Assembly (NCBI RefSeq): GCF_021018895.1
Contig: NC_079365.1
Span: forward strand, 20,297,501-20,361,500
From: Seriola aureovittata
Taxonomy: Eukaryota; Chordata; Actinopteri; Carangiformes; Carangidae
Reading direction: 5' to 3'
Length of the DNA: 64,000 nucleotides
A program made the position numbers and the translations under genes. Below, piece by piece: positions 24,749 to 34,400 of this stretch (its first letter is position 1; each line of letters begins with the position of its first letter). The notes under the pieces are model-generated. The model was not told where the DNA came from. It saw nothing but the letters and a program-made list of their open reading frames with translations, and searched no databases.

Positions 24749-25888
24749 ACCTGCTCCAGTATCACAATGAACCGTGAAGCTGGTGGCAGCTGGTTGTGTA
24801 CGACTGTGTAGATTGGAAACAGCCCCAAAACGCAGGTCTGTACGGCAGACAAGATCAACCCTGTCCCCAGAGACAGCCCCAACTTGGAGGACAAGCTGTG
24901 GTACAGGGAACCCCAAAACACCAGGGTGTAGTAGGGAACGAGCAGCGTGTAGACGAACATCACACCCCAAGCCCAGGTGACTGTCCCCAGCTTCCCAAAG
25001 GCAAAGAAAAGCAGGTCAAACTCTAAGACCAACCTGAGAATTAGGAGAAAAATTAAAGTGGTGAGTTGGAGGAAGTCATTGCATAAAAAGAAAGCAAGTG
25101 ATTACTACAGTAAGATGTTTAAATACTGATACAGATTTAATTCTGAAGGCATTTTCATTGTCCAAGAAAATAATTATAAAAATCAAAAACCAAGTGGTTG
25201 CCAGTGACAAAAAAAGGCAGCTCATTTGGATGATGTGGTTTATTTAACACTGTGGTCTCTTTTAGTTTTAATCAGGGCTTTGACGGCCCATTTTAATTAT
25301 ATTCAAGCATGAATGCCTTTAATAAACTTGCAGGCACCATTAAATGCTTTGAAAATTTTTTCGCTATTACTTTCTCCCATCTGAAAAGACCCCTCTGGTG
25401 ACGATAATAATAGATTTAATATACCCACTCAGTGCAGCATGTCAGAGGTTTTGTTTGAAATTCAACATGTACTTGCAAGTGCGATATCATTATTTTTTAT
25501 TTCATCAATTTACCCATATTAAAATCAATGTTAATTGAGGGTGGATGTATCGAATAATTTGCACACAGTGGAGCTGCCCCTGGCACTTGTTCCAGTGAGG
25601 AACATGAGAATTAAACTCACAATCCTGTGTCTGCAAACAGCAACCAAATCATTACTGCTGCAGCCGAAAGCAACAGCAGGAATAGCCAGAGGAATTGATT
25701 GCGTTATCTTCCTACTGCCAGACGAGCAGCGGTGCAGGGAGAAAAGACGGGGAGGCACACAATGAGGAGGAGGAGAAGATAAGAAGTGAGAAGTTTTGAA
25801 AAGCTTCAGGGTTAATTGAGTCTCCCTAGATTTGGTTCTGGGGTCATAGGGGCACATATGGGAAACGTCAGTGTCATGAACATGCATC

Positions 25889-25922
<34 letters not shown>

Positions 25923-26074
25923 AACACATGCAATGTATTTGCTACATACCTGCCCTGGTCGATGTAGTCGACAGCCAGTGTGCTCAGGAAGAAGATGAGG
26001 AGCACGGCTATGAACATGTGGTAGATGGTTCTGATGTGACTGATCTCAAACAGTTCACTGACGAAGAGGAGGAC

Positions 26075-26129
<55 letters not shown>

Positions 26130-27629
26130 AATATAAAATAATCTCTTTCAGGATGATACATGAGGCTGTTTGCAGTTTCTTTATAGACAATCTGTTATTT
26201 GTTCATGTGACTTTAAAAGCAAAATCTGAATAAGAATAAATACTTCACATAAAACAACTGAAATATTGTTTTTGGAAAAAGATATTTTGCAAAGCTGCCA
26301 CTGTGATGAACGTCAAGTCAAAAAGAAGCATGGTACTGTATAAAAGAAAAGATGTTATATTTTGATGGACTCAAATATTTCAATAATAACATAATTTTTT
26401 AAGCAAAAATTCAAAATCTTTGCTGTTTTTCTTTGTCTTATTTGGTTTCAAATCATCTATCTTTGGGTTTTGGGCTGTTGTTCAGAGAAAACAAGAAACT
26501 GAAGACGTCACCTTAGAAAAACTAATGGACATATTTCACTACTGACATAGCCCTGTAGCCCTGTATTTAAGTTTAAATGGGTCTCTACCAAGCTGTTTGC
26601 GTTCACTAAGTGGGTAATAAACTGTCAGTCTCTCATACTTACTCCAACAGTGATGCTCTGTCCATAAACACTTTTCCATTATCCATTTTCTGAGATCTGA
26701 AACAAAACGGGGGAATAAAACTGACTTACATGCACGTTCGACAGCCAATGAGATGATGAATTAGAATATATCAACCAGAGTCAAACGTGCACTGCTAAAG
26801 GGGTTGCCTCATCCCTCTCACCTGGATGAGGGCTTTCGTGTCATCTTTCCGTTTACGGTCGGCTGGATGTGGGTGAAGGGCTGGACGGACTCGGTCAGAG
26901 CATTGTCGAGAATATCGCTGAGCTGATCCTGGACCTGCTCCAGGACTTTCACCTTCACCTTCTACAGTAAGGCACACATGAGAAATTTCAGTTCGTTTCA
27001 CACACACGATGTCCCTCATATGCACATTATGCTTTCCTCAGTTTGCTCTGTACAGTCTGAGCATCTGTATTTTTTCTTCTCAGATGACTTAGACAGAAAG
27101 GCTTGGAAATACAGGATACCTGTGCATGTTTCTGCCACTGTTTCAGATTGTCCTCCTGCACATTATCATGGCTCCCAGCTGCAAAGAGATGAACACAAAT
27201 TGCTTAAATTATTCATCCGTCAGCAACAATATACTTTACATTTCATATCTAAAATGCAAAACTAGAAGGGAAGAAACTGAGACAAATGAGATCCCATCCT
27301 CTGCTCATATTTCTGCAATAATCCTACATGGCATCTGAAGTAAAGCAAACACATTTTCAACCATGAAATTTAGTTTGTTGGGTTTGAATGTGGTTGGTTA
27401 ACACAAATTAACAAGAATTATCTCCAAAAACCACTAATAAGTGTGCAATCCGTCAGTACTGGTATTTTTTATTTATTTATTTCAGTCTGTAAGAAATGAC
27501 ATAAACAATAAAAGATGACAAAATATGATTTATTTCATTAAAGAACATACCATGGCTGGAGAGCTCATCTGACTGATGGGCCTTGTTGTTTCTGTGCCAC
27601 AGTCCATTCGGCGGCTCTGCAGTCGCCAT
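16690..27629 (-). CDS. soat2: Sterol O-acyltransferase (SOAT2-type), complete 15-exon coding sequence
   Basis: This enzyme joins a long-chain acyl group from acyl-CoA to cholesterol in the endoplasmic reticulum membrane and makes cholesteryl esters for storage and lipoprotein export. The coding exons are 27629-27551, 27178-27120, 26961-26822, 26696-26643, 26057-25950, 25033-24751, 22726-22651, 21801-21717, 21366-21321, 21091-20962, 20506-20409, 19347-19249, 18983-18848, 18320-18175 and 16746-16690. They join without phase conflict into 531 codons, close to the roughly 520 of mammalian SOAT2. A variable N-terminal region is followed by [18 protein letters not shown], many membrane helices, LPPASRF, the FYxDWWN signature split over coding exons 11 and 12, and the VVHEYA catalytic histidine. 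The C-terminus [12 protein letters not shown] is closer to SOAT2 than to SOAT1. The start ATG sits in GGTAACCATGG. No frameshift or missing key residue was seen. Confidence 0.95.
16747..18174 (-). other. soat2: soat2 last intron
   Basis: About 1.4 kb with no further exon or clear repeat. Open frames on either strand are short and unrecognisable. Confidence 0.8.
18175..18320 (-). CDS. soat2: soat2 coding exon 14
   Basis: 146 nt, residues 465-513. It contains [18 protein letters not shown], then HCPRKE at the donor (GAG|GTGTGT). The frame stays open for 51 more codons into the intron, so intron retention would give a different tail. Confidence 0.95.
18848..18983 (-). CDS. soat2: soat2 coding exon 13 (catalytic histidine)
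   Basis: 136 nt, residues 420-465. It contains [20 protein letters not shown]. The histidine at about residue 441 is the family's catalytic base. Acceptor CCTTCAG, donor GAG|GTGAAG. Confidence 0.97.
19249..19347 (-). CDS. soat2: soat2 coding exon 12
   Basis: 99 nt, residues 387-419. It starts [20 protein letters not shown] and holds the second half of the FYxDWWN signature and the conserved RTWN asparagine implicated in catalysis in this family. Donor TGG|GTGAGT. Confidence 0.97.
20388..20408. repeat. (CA)n tract forming the soat2 exon 11 donor
   Basis: On the gene strand this is a GT run that starts at the first intron base. It is a short dinucleotide tract with one interruption. Confidence 0.9.
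20409..20506 (-). CDS. soat2: soat2 coding exon 11
   Basis: 98 nt, residues 354-386. It encodes [19 protein letters not shown] and ends in DRMFYK, the first half of the FYxDWWN active-site signature. Its donor is the first GT of a (GT)n run, so the exon ends directly at a microsatellite. Confidence 0.97.
20962..21091 (-). CDS. soat2: soat2 coding exon 10
   Basis: 130 nt, residues 311-354. It encodes [19 protein letters not shown] and a following helix ending in HSILPG. Acceptor TTTGTAG, donor CAG|GTATTG. Confidence 0.95.
21321..21366 (-). CDS. soat2: soat2 coding exon 9
   Basis: 46 nt, residues 295-310 ([15 protein letters not shown]). A short micro-exon-like segment in frame between exons 8 and 10, matching the RWNYV block. 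Confidence 0.92.
21717..21801 (-). CDS. soat2: soat2 coding exon 8
   Basis: 85 nt, residues 267-295. It contains [20 protein letters not shown], one of the most conserved SOAT blocks. Acceptor CTTTCAG, donor CGCG|GTAAGA. Confidence 0.97.
22651..22726 (-). CDS. soat2: soat2 coding exon 7
   Basis: 76 nt, residues 242-267 ([18 protein letters not shown]). It matches the conserved RFxMKxxSFxRE segment. Acceptor TCCCCAG, donor GAAG|GTATTG. Confidence 0.95.
23051..23146. mobile_element. Short palindromic MITE-like element
   Basis: CCGGGTTTCCCAAAAGCATC at the left is matched in inverted orientation by GGTTTTGGGAGACCGG at the right, with further pairing inside (CTAAGCAC against GTGCTAAG). It resembles a small palindromic repeat widespread in teleosts. 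Family assignment needs a repeat library. Confidence 0.6.
24214..24260. repeat. (CA)n microsatellite
   Basis: Uninterrupted AC dinucleotides in soat2 intron 6. Confidence 0.95.
24713..24746. repeat. (CA)n microsatellite next to the soat2 exon 6 donor
   Basis: It begins within five bases of the exon 6 splice donor. On the gene strand it is (TG)n. Confidence 0.95.
24751..25033 (-). CDS. soat2: soat2 coding exon 6
   Basis: 283 nt, residues 147-241, the largest exon. It runs from [16 protein letters not shown] through several hydrophobic helices to [13 protein letters not shown], a strong SOAT landmark. The donor CAG|GTCAG runs directly into a (TG)n tract. Confidence 0.97.
25889..25912. repeat. 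(CA)n microsatellite downstream of soat2 exon 5
   Basis: AC dinucleotides about 38 bases beyond the exon 5 donor on the gene strand. Confidence 0.9.
25950..26057 (-). CDS. soat2: soat2 coding exon 5
   Basis: 108 nt, residues 111-147. It completes [18 protein letters not shown] and encodes the first membrane helix ([18 protein letters not shown]). (TG)n tracts lie on both sides: one ends about 20 bases before the acceptor, and another begins about 38 bases after the donor. Confidence 0.95.
26077..26127. repeat. (CA)n microsatellite upstream of soat2 exon 5
   Basis: About 25 AC units. On the gene strand it is a (TG)n tract ending about 20 bases before the exon 5 acceptor. Confidence 0.95.
26643..26696 (-). 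CDS. soat2: soat2 coding exon 4
   Basis: 54 nt, residues 93-111 ([17 protein letters not shown]). It matches the SOAT segment just before LLDELFE. Acceptor GTTTCAG, donor GGA|GTAAGT. Confidence 0.9.
26822..26961 (-). CDS. soat2: soat2 coding exon 3
   Basis: 140 nt, residues 47-93. It begins [20 protein letters not shown], an amphipathic segment in the place where SOAT proteins carry a helix that supports oligomer formation. Acceptor ACTGTAG, donor CCAG|GTGAGA. Confidence 0.85.
27120..27178 (-). CDS. soat2: soat2 coding exon 2
   Basis: 59 nt, residues 27-46, polar ([19 protein letters not shown]). Acceptor CTTTGCAG, donor CAG|GTATCC. The variable cytosolic N-terminus was recognised by phase and splice sites, not by conservation. 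Confidence 0.8.
27551..27629 (-). CDS. soat2: soat2 coding exon 1 (start codon)
   Basis: It encodes [20 protein letters not shown] and onward to residue 26, plus one base. The donor is CATG|GTATGT. The leader is polar and shows no signal peptide, as expected of SOAT. The 5' UTR continues upstream of 27629, with a possible acceptor CCCACTCCAG just before the start region. Confidence 0.85.
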
Positions 27630-29746
27630 GGTTACCACTGGAGTGGGCCGCAGCACACAGCACTATCTACAGGGACTCACGTTGAGGATCCTGTGCACAT
27701 CAAAGTTGGAGGTTAGTCTCAGACAAATTAAACACTGACAGCTGTGTTTTTGATGTCAGCTGAAGCCTGATGAATACTGACTGATTTGTATTCCCTGCAT
27801 ATTGCCTGTTGTTTGTTGGTCCAATAAGGATGGGAGAAACCTTGGAGCAGTAAGTGAATCTTCTGACCTTGCTCACAACAACTGGGATCCATACATGGCT
27901 CAGGTAGTGGTTATAACCTGAGGTAAATCCATACTACATTACTTTGAACAGAAATCCTGTCATGTACAGCTCTCTGTTGTTTGAAACACCAATAACTGAT
28001 GTCAAATCAAGTGTTTGTAGCACTTACAAAGGTGCAACTTGTGGAGAGCAGTGCAGCAACGGTCTTTTACCCCCATGTGATTCACTGCAAATTTACCTTC
28101 TGTTGATGTAAAGCAGAGGATCTCCAATTTTAAATCGAGGTCACAGGCCAATTGCTGGCAGGTTGCCTCATGTTAAAAAAAAAAAAAGAAGAATATTCCT
28201 GATGAGCTTCAGTGAGGAGGTGAGCTCACTCGTGTGAAAGTGCACAAACTCCTGCTCTGAATGCAGGAACATATATGTCAAGGGGTTTTGAACGCTGGTT
28301 ACCTCCAGTGGTTTTCCATATTAAGAGTGTTATCACCAGTCATTGTAGCTCAAGCTAAAGAATGTAAACAGCAGCCGGTCTACCTGTCCCTGCTGGAAGC
28401 TCACACACTATAGATAAGATACACGGTAGACTGACAGAGGGATTGAGTTGCACAGACTCCCAGGGAGGGGTAAAACACACTGAGTGACCTCATTTTCTAA
28501 TCCATGCTGTTTGATCACTCCTCAGGAGAAATGTCAATATAAGCAGATAGCCTTTGCACAGATACACAGATTATACATTATATGGCTGATGTGATGGGAG
28601 AGAAAGAGATGAAGAAAAACCTGTTTTGGAAGAGATCAACCATTGCAACAAATTTGCAATGTTTAGTGTAAGTTGAGTGTGAGGTATCGTGCTCGGTCGT
28701 GTTTAGGAAAAAAAACGTATTGTCTTTTTTCCCCTGGTTTCACTCTGTCTTTCTCAACCATCCTCTCATTGCCAATACTCCTGATCGTACTGGCCAAGTG
28801 CAAGTTTTAAATGATGTGTAGATGCTGTCTGTAAAGGGAATCATAATGAATCACCTCATTTCAAGAGCAAATGGCAATAATTTCACCAAATCGCTTATTC
28901 AACAAAATTCTGAACTGAATAAAAAAGCTATTACAAATTAATTCTTACATGCAAAGTATATACATACAGTACACCTGCGCTTTCATCAAACATCAGCAGA
29001 AACTGTGACATTCTGTACAGCACCAACATCTTAGATACTCTGGGGAAATTACGCAGGTTTAAAATTAGACCACTGATAGTCTGACAGTATCATTTTCTTC
29101 CTGAACCACAGCTTGTTAAACTATCATTATGTTGACCAGCATTAATATTTCAGGCTGACGCAGGGAAATTAAATATAAAAGTGTAACTCTCCAAATTAAT
29201 CTCGTCAGGAAGACGATCAAAGACAGGATAATTAAATCATGCTGTCCTAATGTCAAAGGTCGACCGAAGTTTTAATTAAATAAAGTCATTGAGCATTATC
29301 TGTCATCTTGAGTTTATAATGTATCAGAGGAATAAAGTCAATCTTGTATTAACATACTGTAGACATTTGATGAACACCAATTGATTAAATCAAAACTTTC
29401 CATCAGAACACACTTTTAAAGCGATCAAAAAATCATAAAAGAAAAAATCTAGTCATTCTTGTTATCTTATCATGACTACTTCAGCTTTTCTTTTATTGCT
29501 TCCTGTTTGCCTTTAAGCTACTTACATTTACAGAGCGGACTGAGACATTTTACTAAGAATTTTCAGCAGGCAAACTGAGTTCCCTGCTGGATTTTTGTCA
29601 TTGTTAAAACTACCACTTGTACAACTCTACAGATGGCAGGACCTGTGGAACTGAAATCCTAAAAAAAAGTGACAGATGTCAGGATGCGTCAGGCAGACAT
29701 GACGTCCATGAGAAACAGTTTGTCATTGTGTCAGTTTTGTACTCAC
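27630..29746 (-). other. soat2: soat2 5' UTR remainder and probable first intron
   Basis: No coding signal. If the exon ending at 29747 is real, most of this stretch is a 5' intron. The acceptor near the start codon was not fixed. Confidence 0.45.
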
Positions 29747-29830
29747 ACAGTCTTCTAGCCTTGGGCACAGTCAGTCGTCCACAGGGTGAGAGGCACCGTT
29801 TCACTCAGTGATTCCCGCTGAGAGAGTAGC
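29747..29830 (-). promoter_or_regulatory. soat2: Probable soat2 non-coding first exon and promoter region
   Basis: A strong donor (CTGT|GTGAGT) ends a short G+C-richer stretch about 2.1 kb upstream of the start codon. A CCAAT box on the gene strand lies just upstream (29872-29876). An ACCCCAC word near 29957 loosely resembles part of a sterol element, but that is weak. The transcription start is not visible; 5'-end transcript data would settle it. Confidence 0.35.
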
Positions 29831-29879
29831 TGGAGTGTGTTTTTGAGTAAGTCTGTGTCACAGTTCTTGTGATTGGTGT

Positions 29880-31400
29880 CCTCTCCTCAGCTGCTATTTT
29901 GCACTTTGTCCTTTTGGCTCCCGGCCCTGGGCAAGTCCGGTCCTCGGCTGTCCAACCCCACCTCACTTCAAAATATAAATTTGTTTAAAGCCCACCCCCA
30001 CTCAATAATTATTTTTTACTTATCGTTGCTTTTATAACATCACAACTAGATTGAAAACCAATCATGAACCAGTTCTTAACTTACACAAGTGTCATCTTGA
30101 ACTTGAAACCTCAAGTGCACCGAGAAAGGACTTTTCAGTGAAGTACTGTGGGGGACATCTTGTGTCCAGCAGTTAAAGTTTTGAAATGGACAGTATCTGC
30201 ATATTTATAGATTCTGAAGGAATAGATGAACTTCTGAAAATCGTTATTAGGTATTTGAACGTTTTTGTTTTTTGGTAGAGAAGCCATAACAGACAGGGAT
30301 GGTTATTCATTGCGTTTTTTGTATTCTATGTGTGTTAAAACATGTCCAGATGGGAGTTTTAAACATGACATTTCAGTGGAAACAAATATATTTGTTCTTT
30401 AAGGAAACAACCTGCCTGTATGATTTCAGGCTGATACAGATGTTGAATAATGTACGTCCTAAACGAAATGATGGCAAAGGTCAGTCACTGTGGCCACAGT
30501 GTTTGACACATTTAGATAAGCCGTTCCTTTAAACTATGACACATGCTCTGGTAATTCAAAAATGGGTTTGCTTTTAGCAACATATCCCAAACAAATAGAT
30601 TGTGTTGTACAATCAGTTTGTTTTATGTCTAAGTTTTCATAACCTGTTTACCTTGGACAGTAATTTGGACAAACTATCTATTTCAAAAATTAAACTGTGT
30701 ACAAAGTGCTTGAAAAACATTTTTAAATCTTACATCAAGATGATTCTATGTGGACACAAGAATTTAAATGAGCAGTTTACTCACTGAAAATGCACTGTGT
30801 AATTTGCACACTTACTTTAGTATTCATGTATGACGAGGAAAAAAACTCAGAAACACAGTGTAAACTAGACATTCCTCCTGGGACTTCTTCATATGGATCT
30901 GAAAACTTTTTCTCTGTGTTCTTTTGCGGTGACATTAATTTGTGGGCTTTGAATAACTGTGAGGGAGAAAAACACACATCAGCCGACAGTGAGACAGTGA
31001 CATTCAACCAAAACAAATCAATGAGTAGAGCAGCCCGCGACCCAGAGGGAGCAGTGCTCTCAAGCCTCTGACACAAATTACCGAAGAGATTTGGTTGTTG
31101 TTTACTTAACTTAACTTTGTTTTTTACCTTGTACTGTCTTTCAAGACTTAATCTTGAGTGAAGGTATCATTACAAAATGCAGAGTTTTTGCTGTTGATTT
31201 CTTTTGTCCTGAGATGACACAGGTTGATCTCACTGTTACAGCTGTGACCTGTAGCCTGCTAGTAGACATACTGTATCTGGATTTATTATCAATACACTGT
31301 TAGTGTTCACGCAGGAGTGGAAGAAAATCTATTTCATGTGCCCATCAATAATTATTATAAAGCGGCGAAGCAATGACAAGACAGTGTAATAATCATATGT
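29880..31400. other. Spacer between the kif5a 3' end and the soat2 5' end
   Basis: About 1.5 kb, AT-rich, with small open frames of no recognisable product. It probably includes soat2 upstream regulatory sequence. Confidence 0.45.
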
Positions 31401-31413
31401 ACACAGGTTCATC

Positions 31414-31419
31414 TTTATT
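31414..31419 (-). terminator. kif5a: Probable kif5a polyadenylation signal
   Basis: AATAAAG on the minus strand is followed by TG-containing sequence. It is the best candidate transcript end between the last kif5a coding exon and soat2. Confidence 0.45.
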
Positions 31420-34400
31420 GAAAGAGGTTTTTATGAGATAACAGTACTGTTTCTCAGCAGCTACAGGAGAGTACTGCATGCACTAAATCACACGCTATAA
31501 ACAAACCAGTCAACGCACATTTGTACAAACAACACAGACATTTTGCCTCAGTCTTATTTTTTTTTTTAAACCATTCTACCAGTCTCGTCTTCTATTTCTG
31601 CATATTTAAGCTACAGTATCACACATTATTGACCTTGCCAGACTATTTTCAGATTGGTTACAATTACTGTCAGACGAACAGAACAATAAGACTGTAAAAT
31701 AAATCCCACTCTCAGTCATCCAAACATTTACAGCTCAGCAGTGCATGTCAGAAGAATAGTTATTTTCCTTGTGGTTTTCACTGATCAACAGCAGATGGAC
31801 AAAAGAAAAGGCCATTCACATTCAACTCACGGTTTCTATAGGTTATGTAAACACACTCGGCTTCAAAGATAATGTAAAGTCTTTTCAGTTCAATGACCGT
31901 TTTTTAACCCTTTGGAGGAAGTGGAACAGCTACAGTATTAGATACTCAGAGTAAAAAGTGGTAAAGATGAAAACAAAAGGAAAGCATTAAGAAAATAATA
32001 TTATAAAATGCTCCATGCATTTATAATAAGCCTTAGCAAAATTTAAACAGAGAGTCTGTTTGTAATGCTTTAGATTTCCTGCCTGCACTTTACAGCGTAA
32101 TCAATTAGTATATACAGGTAATCAATAAAACACCAGGGTCACTGCAGTTTATGTGACAGTATAAGGGGATAACAATTTTGCGCTTAAGGGGGGGGTTAGA
32201 AAAACATCAGAATGAAAGGTTCATTAGTGTTATTATTTAGGAACAATACAGACAAAATAGGAACAGTGTAAGAAGTATTTCAATACAAAATACTTATATA
32301 TGTTTTTAAAATCATGATAAATAACTGGGGAACAGTGACATAGTTTTGGGTTTTTGTTTTCTATGATTTCATGGACATTTAGGCTACACCTGTTGGTCCC
32401 CTGTATGTACTTAATTATTTACTACATGAACTGTTTGTACTAAGTCATTGAAAAAGTACTTGCAGTGTAATTTATTTCTAGGTCTCTCAACACAAATTTA
32501 TGTGCTTCTTCCCTGTACCCAGTAAATATTTAATAAGTCATTTGCAAGCTGTGATCTAGAGCATTACTGGTCTGTTTTGTTCGCTGAAAGTCAAAGAGCA
32601 GAGACAGCTCCTGTTCTCTCCCAATACACACACACACACACACACACGGAAAGATACAGTCCCACCCCACCCCCACTGTCACCCTTGGCTCTCTCATCCT
32701 GACTGGTTGATCAGGAGGTCAAATGAGAGAGTGCGATGGGTGGCGTGGAGTGACTGACCATCAGTGTAGACAGTCAATCCATCAACTTATCTACTCAGAT
32801 AACTCAGACTGTACTCAAGTAAATACAGGATGTCATATATCTGCATTTCGGGGTCAAAGGTCAGACACCTCATTGGCTGATGAGGTGCTACATCTGAGTG
32901 TGTGTGTGTGTGTCAGAAGGATAAGACAAAGCTGTATCAGCTCTTGATAACCTACAGTAACCCTTGGTTCATGTCTCCAGCAGAGCTTATACATAGGCTA
33001 TTACAGAGCAAAATCCTCCTTCAATGACTCACTACAATCAGAGCTTTGGTTTCAGTCTGTGGTGGTTCATGAAGAAGCGTAGGATTAGTCATCTCCTACA
33101 CCAATTCATTTTGGAATGGCAGCTGCACACGTGCACCCACTTTCATTCAATGACAACACACTGGAAATCTGAAATTCTTACCGTTCTGCAGTATAGGAAA
33201 TACATGTCACAATAATACATAACTGCTATGAATTAAGAGTAAAGAGCAAAGAAATAACATTTAAAATAGAGCAAATGATAAATATATATTTCTTTCAAAC
33301 TAGAACTAGCTGTATAAAAATAGTTGCTACACATTTTTTATTTTTTACTCTGCCATGCTCTTGGATGACATGACAATGACTGAATATTTCACAGATGCTC
33401 CCTGTCAGCTGTTTTTTTTTTTTTTTGGGGGGGGGGGGCTCAGACCACTTTACTACCACACAATCAGTCTCTTAAAAACAATCAGAATTCATGTTACTTA
33501 TGGTTCAGATGACGTTATTCCTCATACCAGTTAAAGCAAGTGATGTGTAACAAAAGGCAGACACACCATGGCGAGCACTGTTAACTGCTGAATATTTTAG
33601 TATTTTATTTTAAGCAATGCTCTGACCAACTTTACCGTGAGCACTAGAGTTCATCCTGTGCTCGGTGTGATAGTGCCGATATCAGAACCAGGTGAAGCAT
33701 CAAGATTCATAAGGTCTTTACAAAAACTGTGATCTAAAACTTGCAAGACGGTGGCTAGATGTGTGTGGGGGTTATTTGGTTTGCTATTGGAAACATGATA
33801 TGGACTATAAGTATCTGAAATACATCCTGCAAGATATACCAAAATACAAAACCATTACACTGTGCACATTAATGAGCCACGCTGTTGTATGGATAACATC
33901 TGTCTTCAATACAATAAACACGGGCACTGCAGTTTATTTTGAGTCAGAGCCAGATACACCATGGTGCTGCTGTAAATGCTCACTTGAACACCAAACGTGT
34001 ATTAATCCCTGGTTGTAAATAGTCCTTAACAAATGCACAATTTACTGCAGTTTGAGTAATGTTTCCTAAAAAAAACTACAGTCCCCATCCTTTTTTGGAA
34101 AAAATGAAATGCTGCATTCTTGGCCTGTTTTTAAAAATTTATGTCGTCAGTAGGAACAAACAGGCTCAGGGCTGAGAGCCACAGTCAGGTTGGGGAAGTC
34201 AAAGGATACTGAGAGTCACTAACGTATTGTTGGATTTTGGTCTTTTCATGGAATTTGTTGGCAGTAACAAACACAGAGTCTCTTCTGCACCAGTGTTTAG
34301 ACTGATACATTTCACGATAATGTTGCCTCGCTAGCTTTCTTCTTCTTTCATTTATTTTCCAAGAAAAGCTCAAGACCAACATGACAAATCAACATGCACA

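Larger units (their letters stand above)
22727..24750 (-). other. soat2: soat2 intron 6 with repeats
   Basis: About 2 kb. It holds the hairpin element at 23051-23146 and (CA)n runs at 24214-24260 and 24713-24746. No other exon is needed, because exons 6 and 7 join in phase. Confidence 0.8.

Noticed and set aside
25531..26190. Several frames of 60-132 codons containing VCVCVC or HTHTHT
   Set aside because: They are translations of (CA)n microsatellites around soat2 exon 5.
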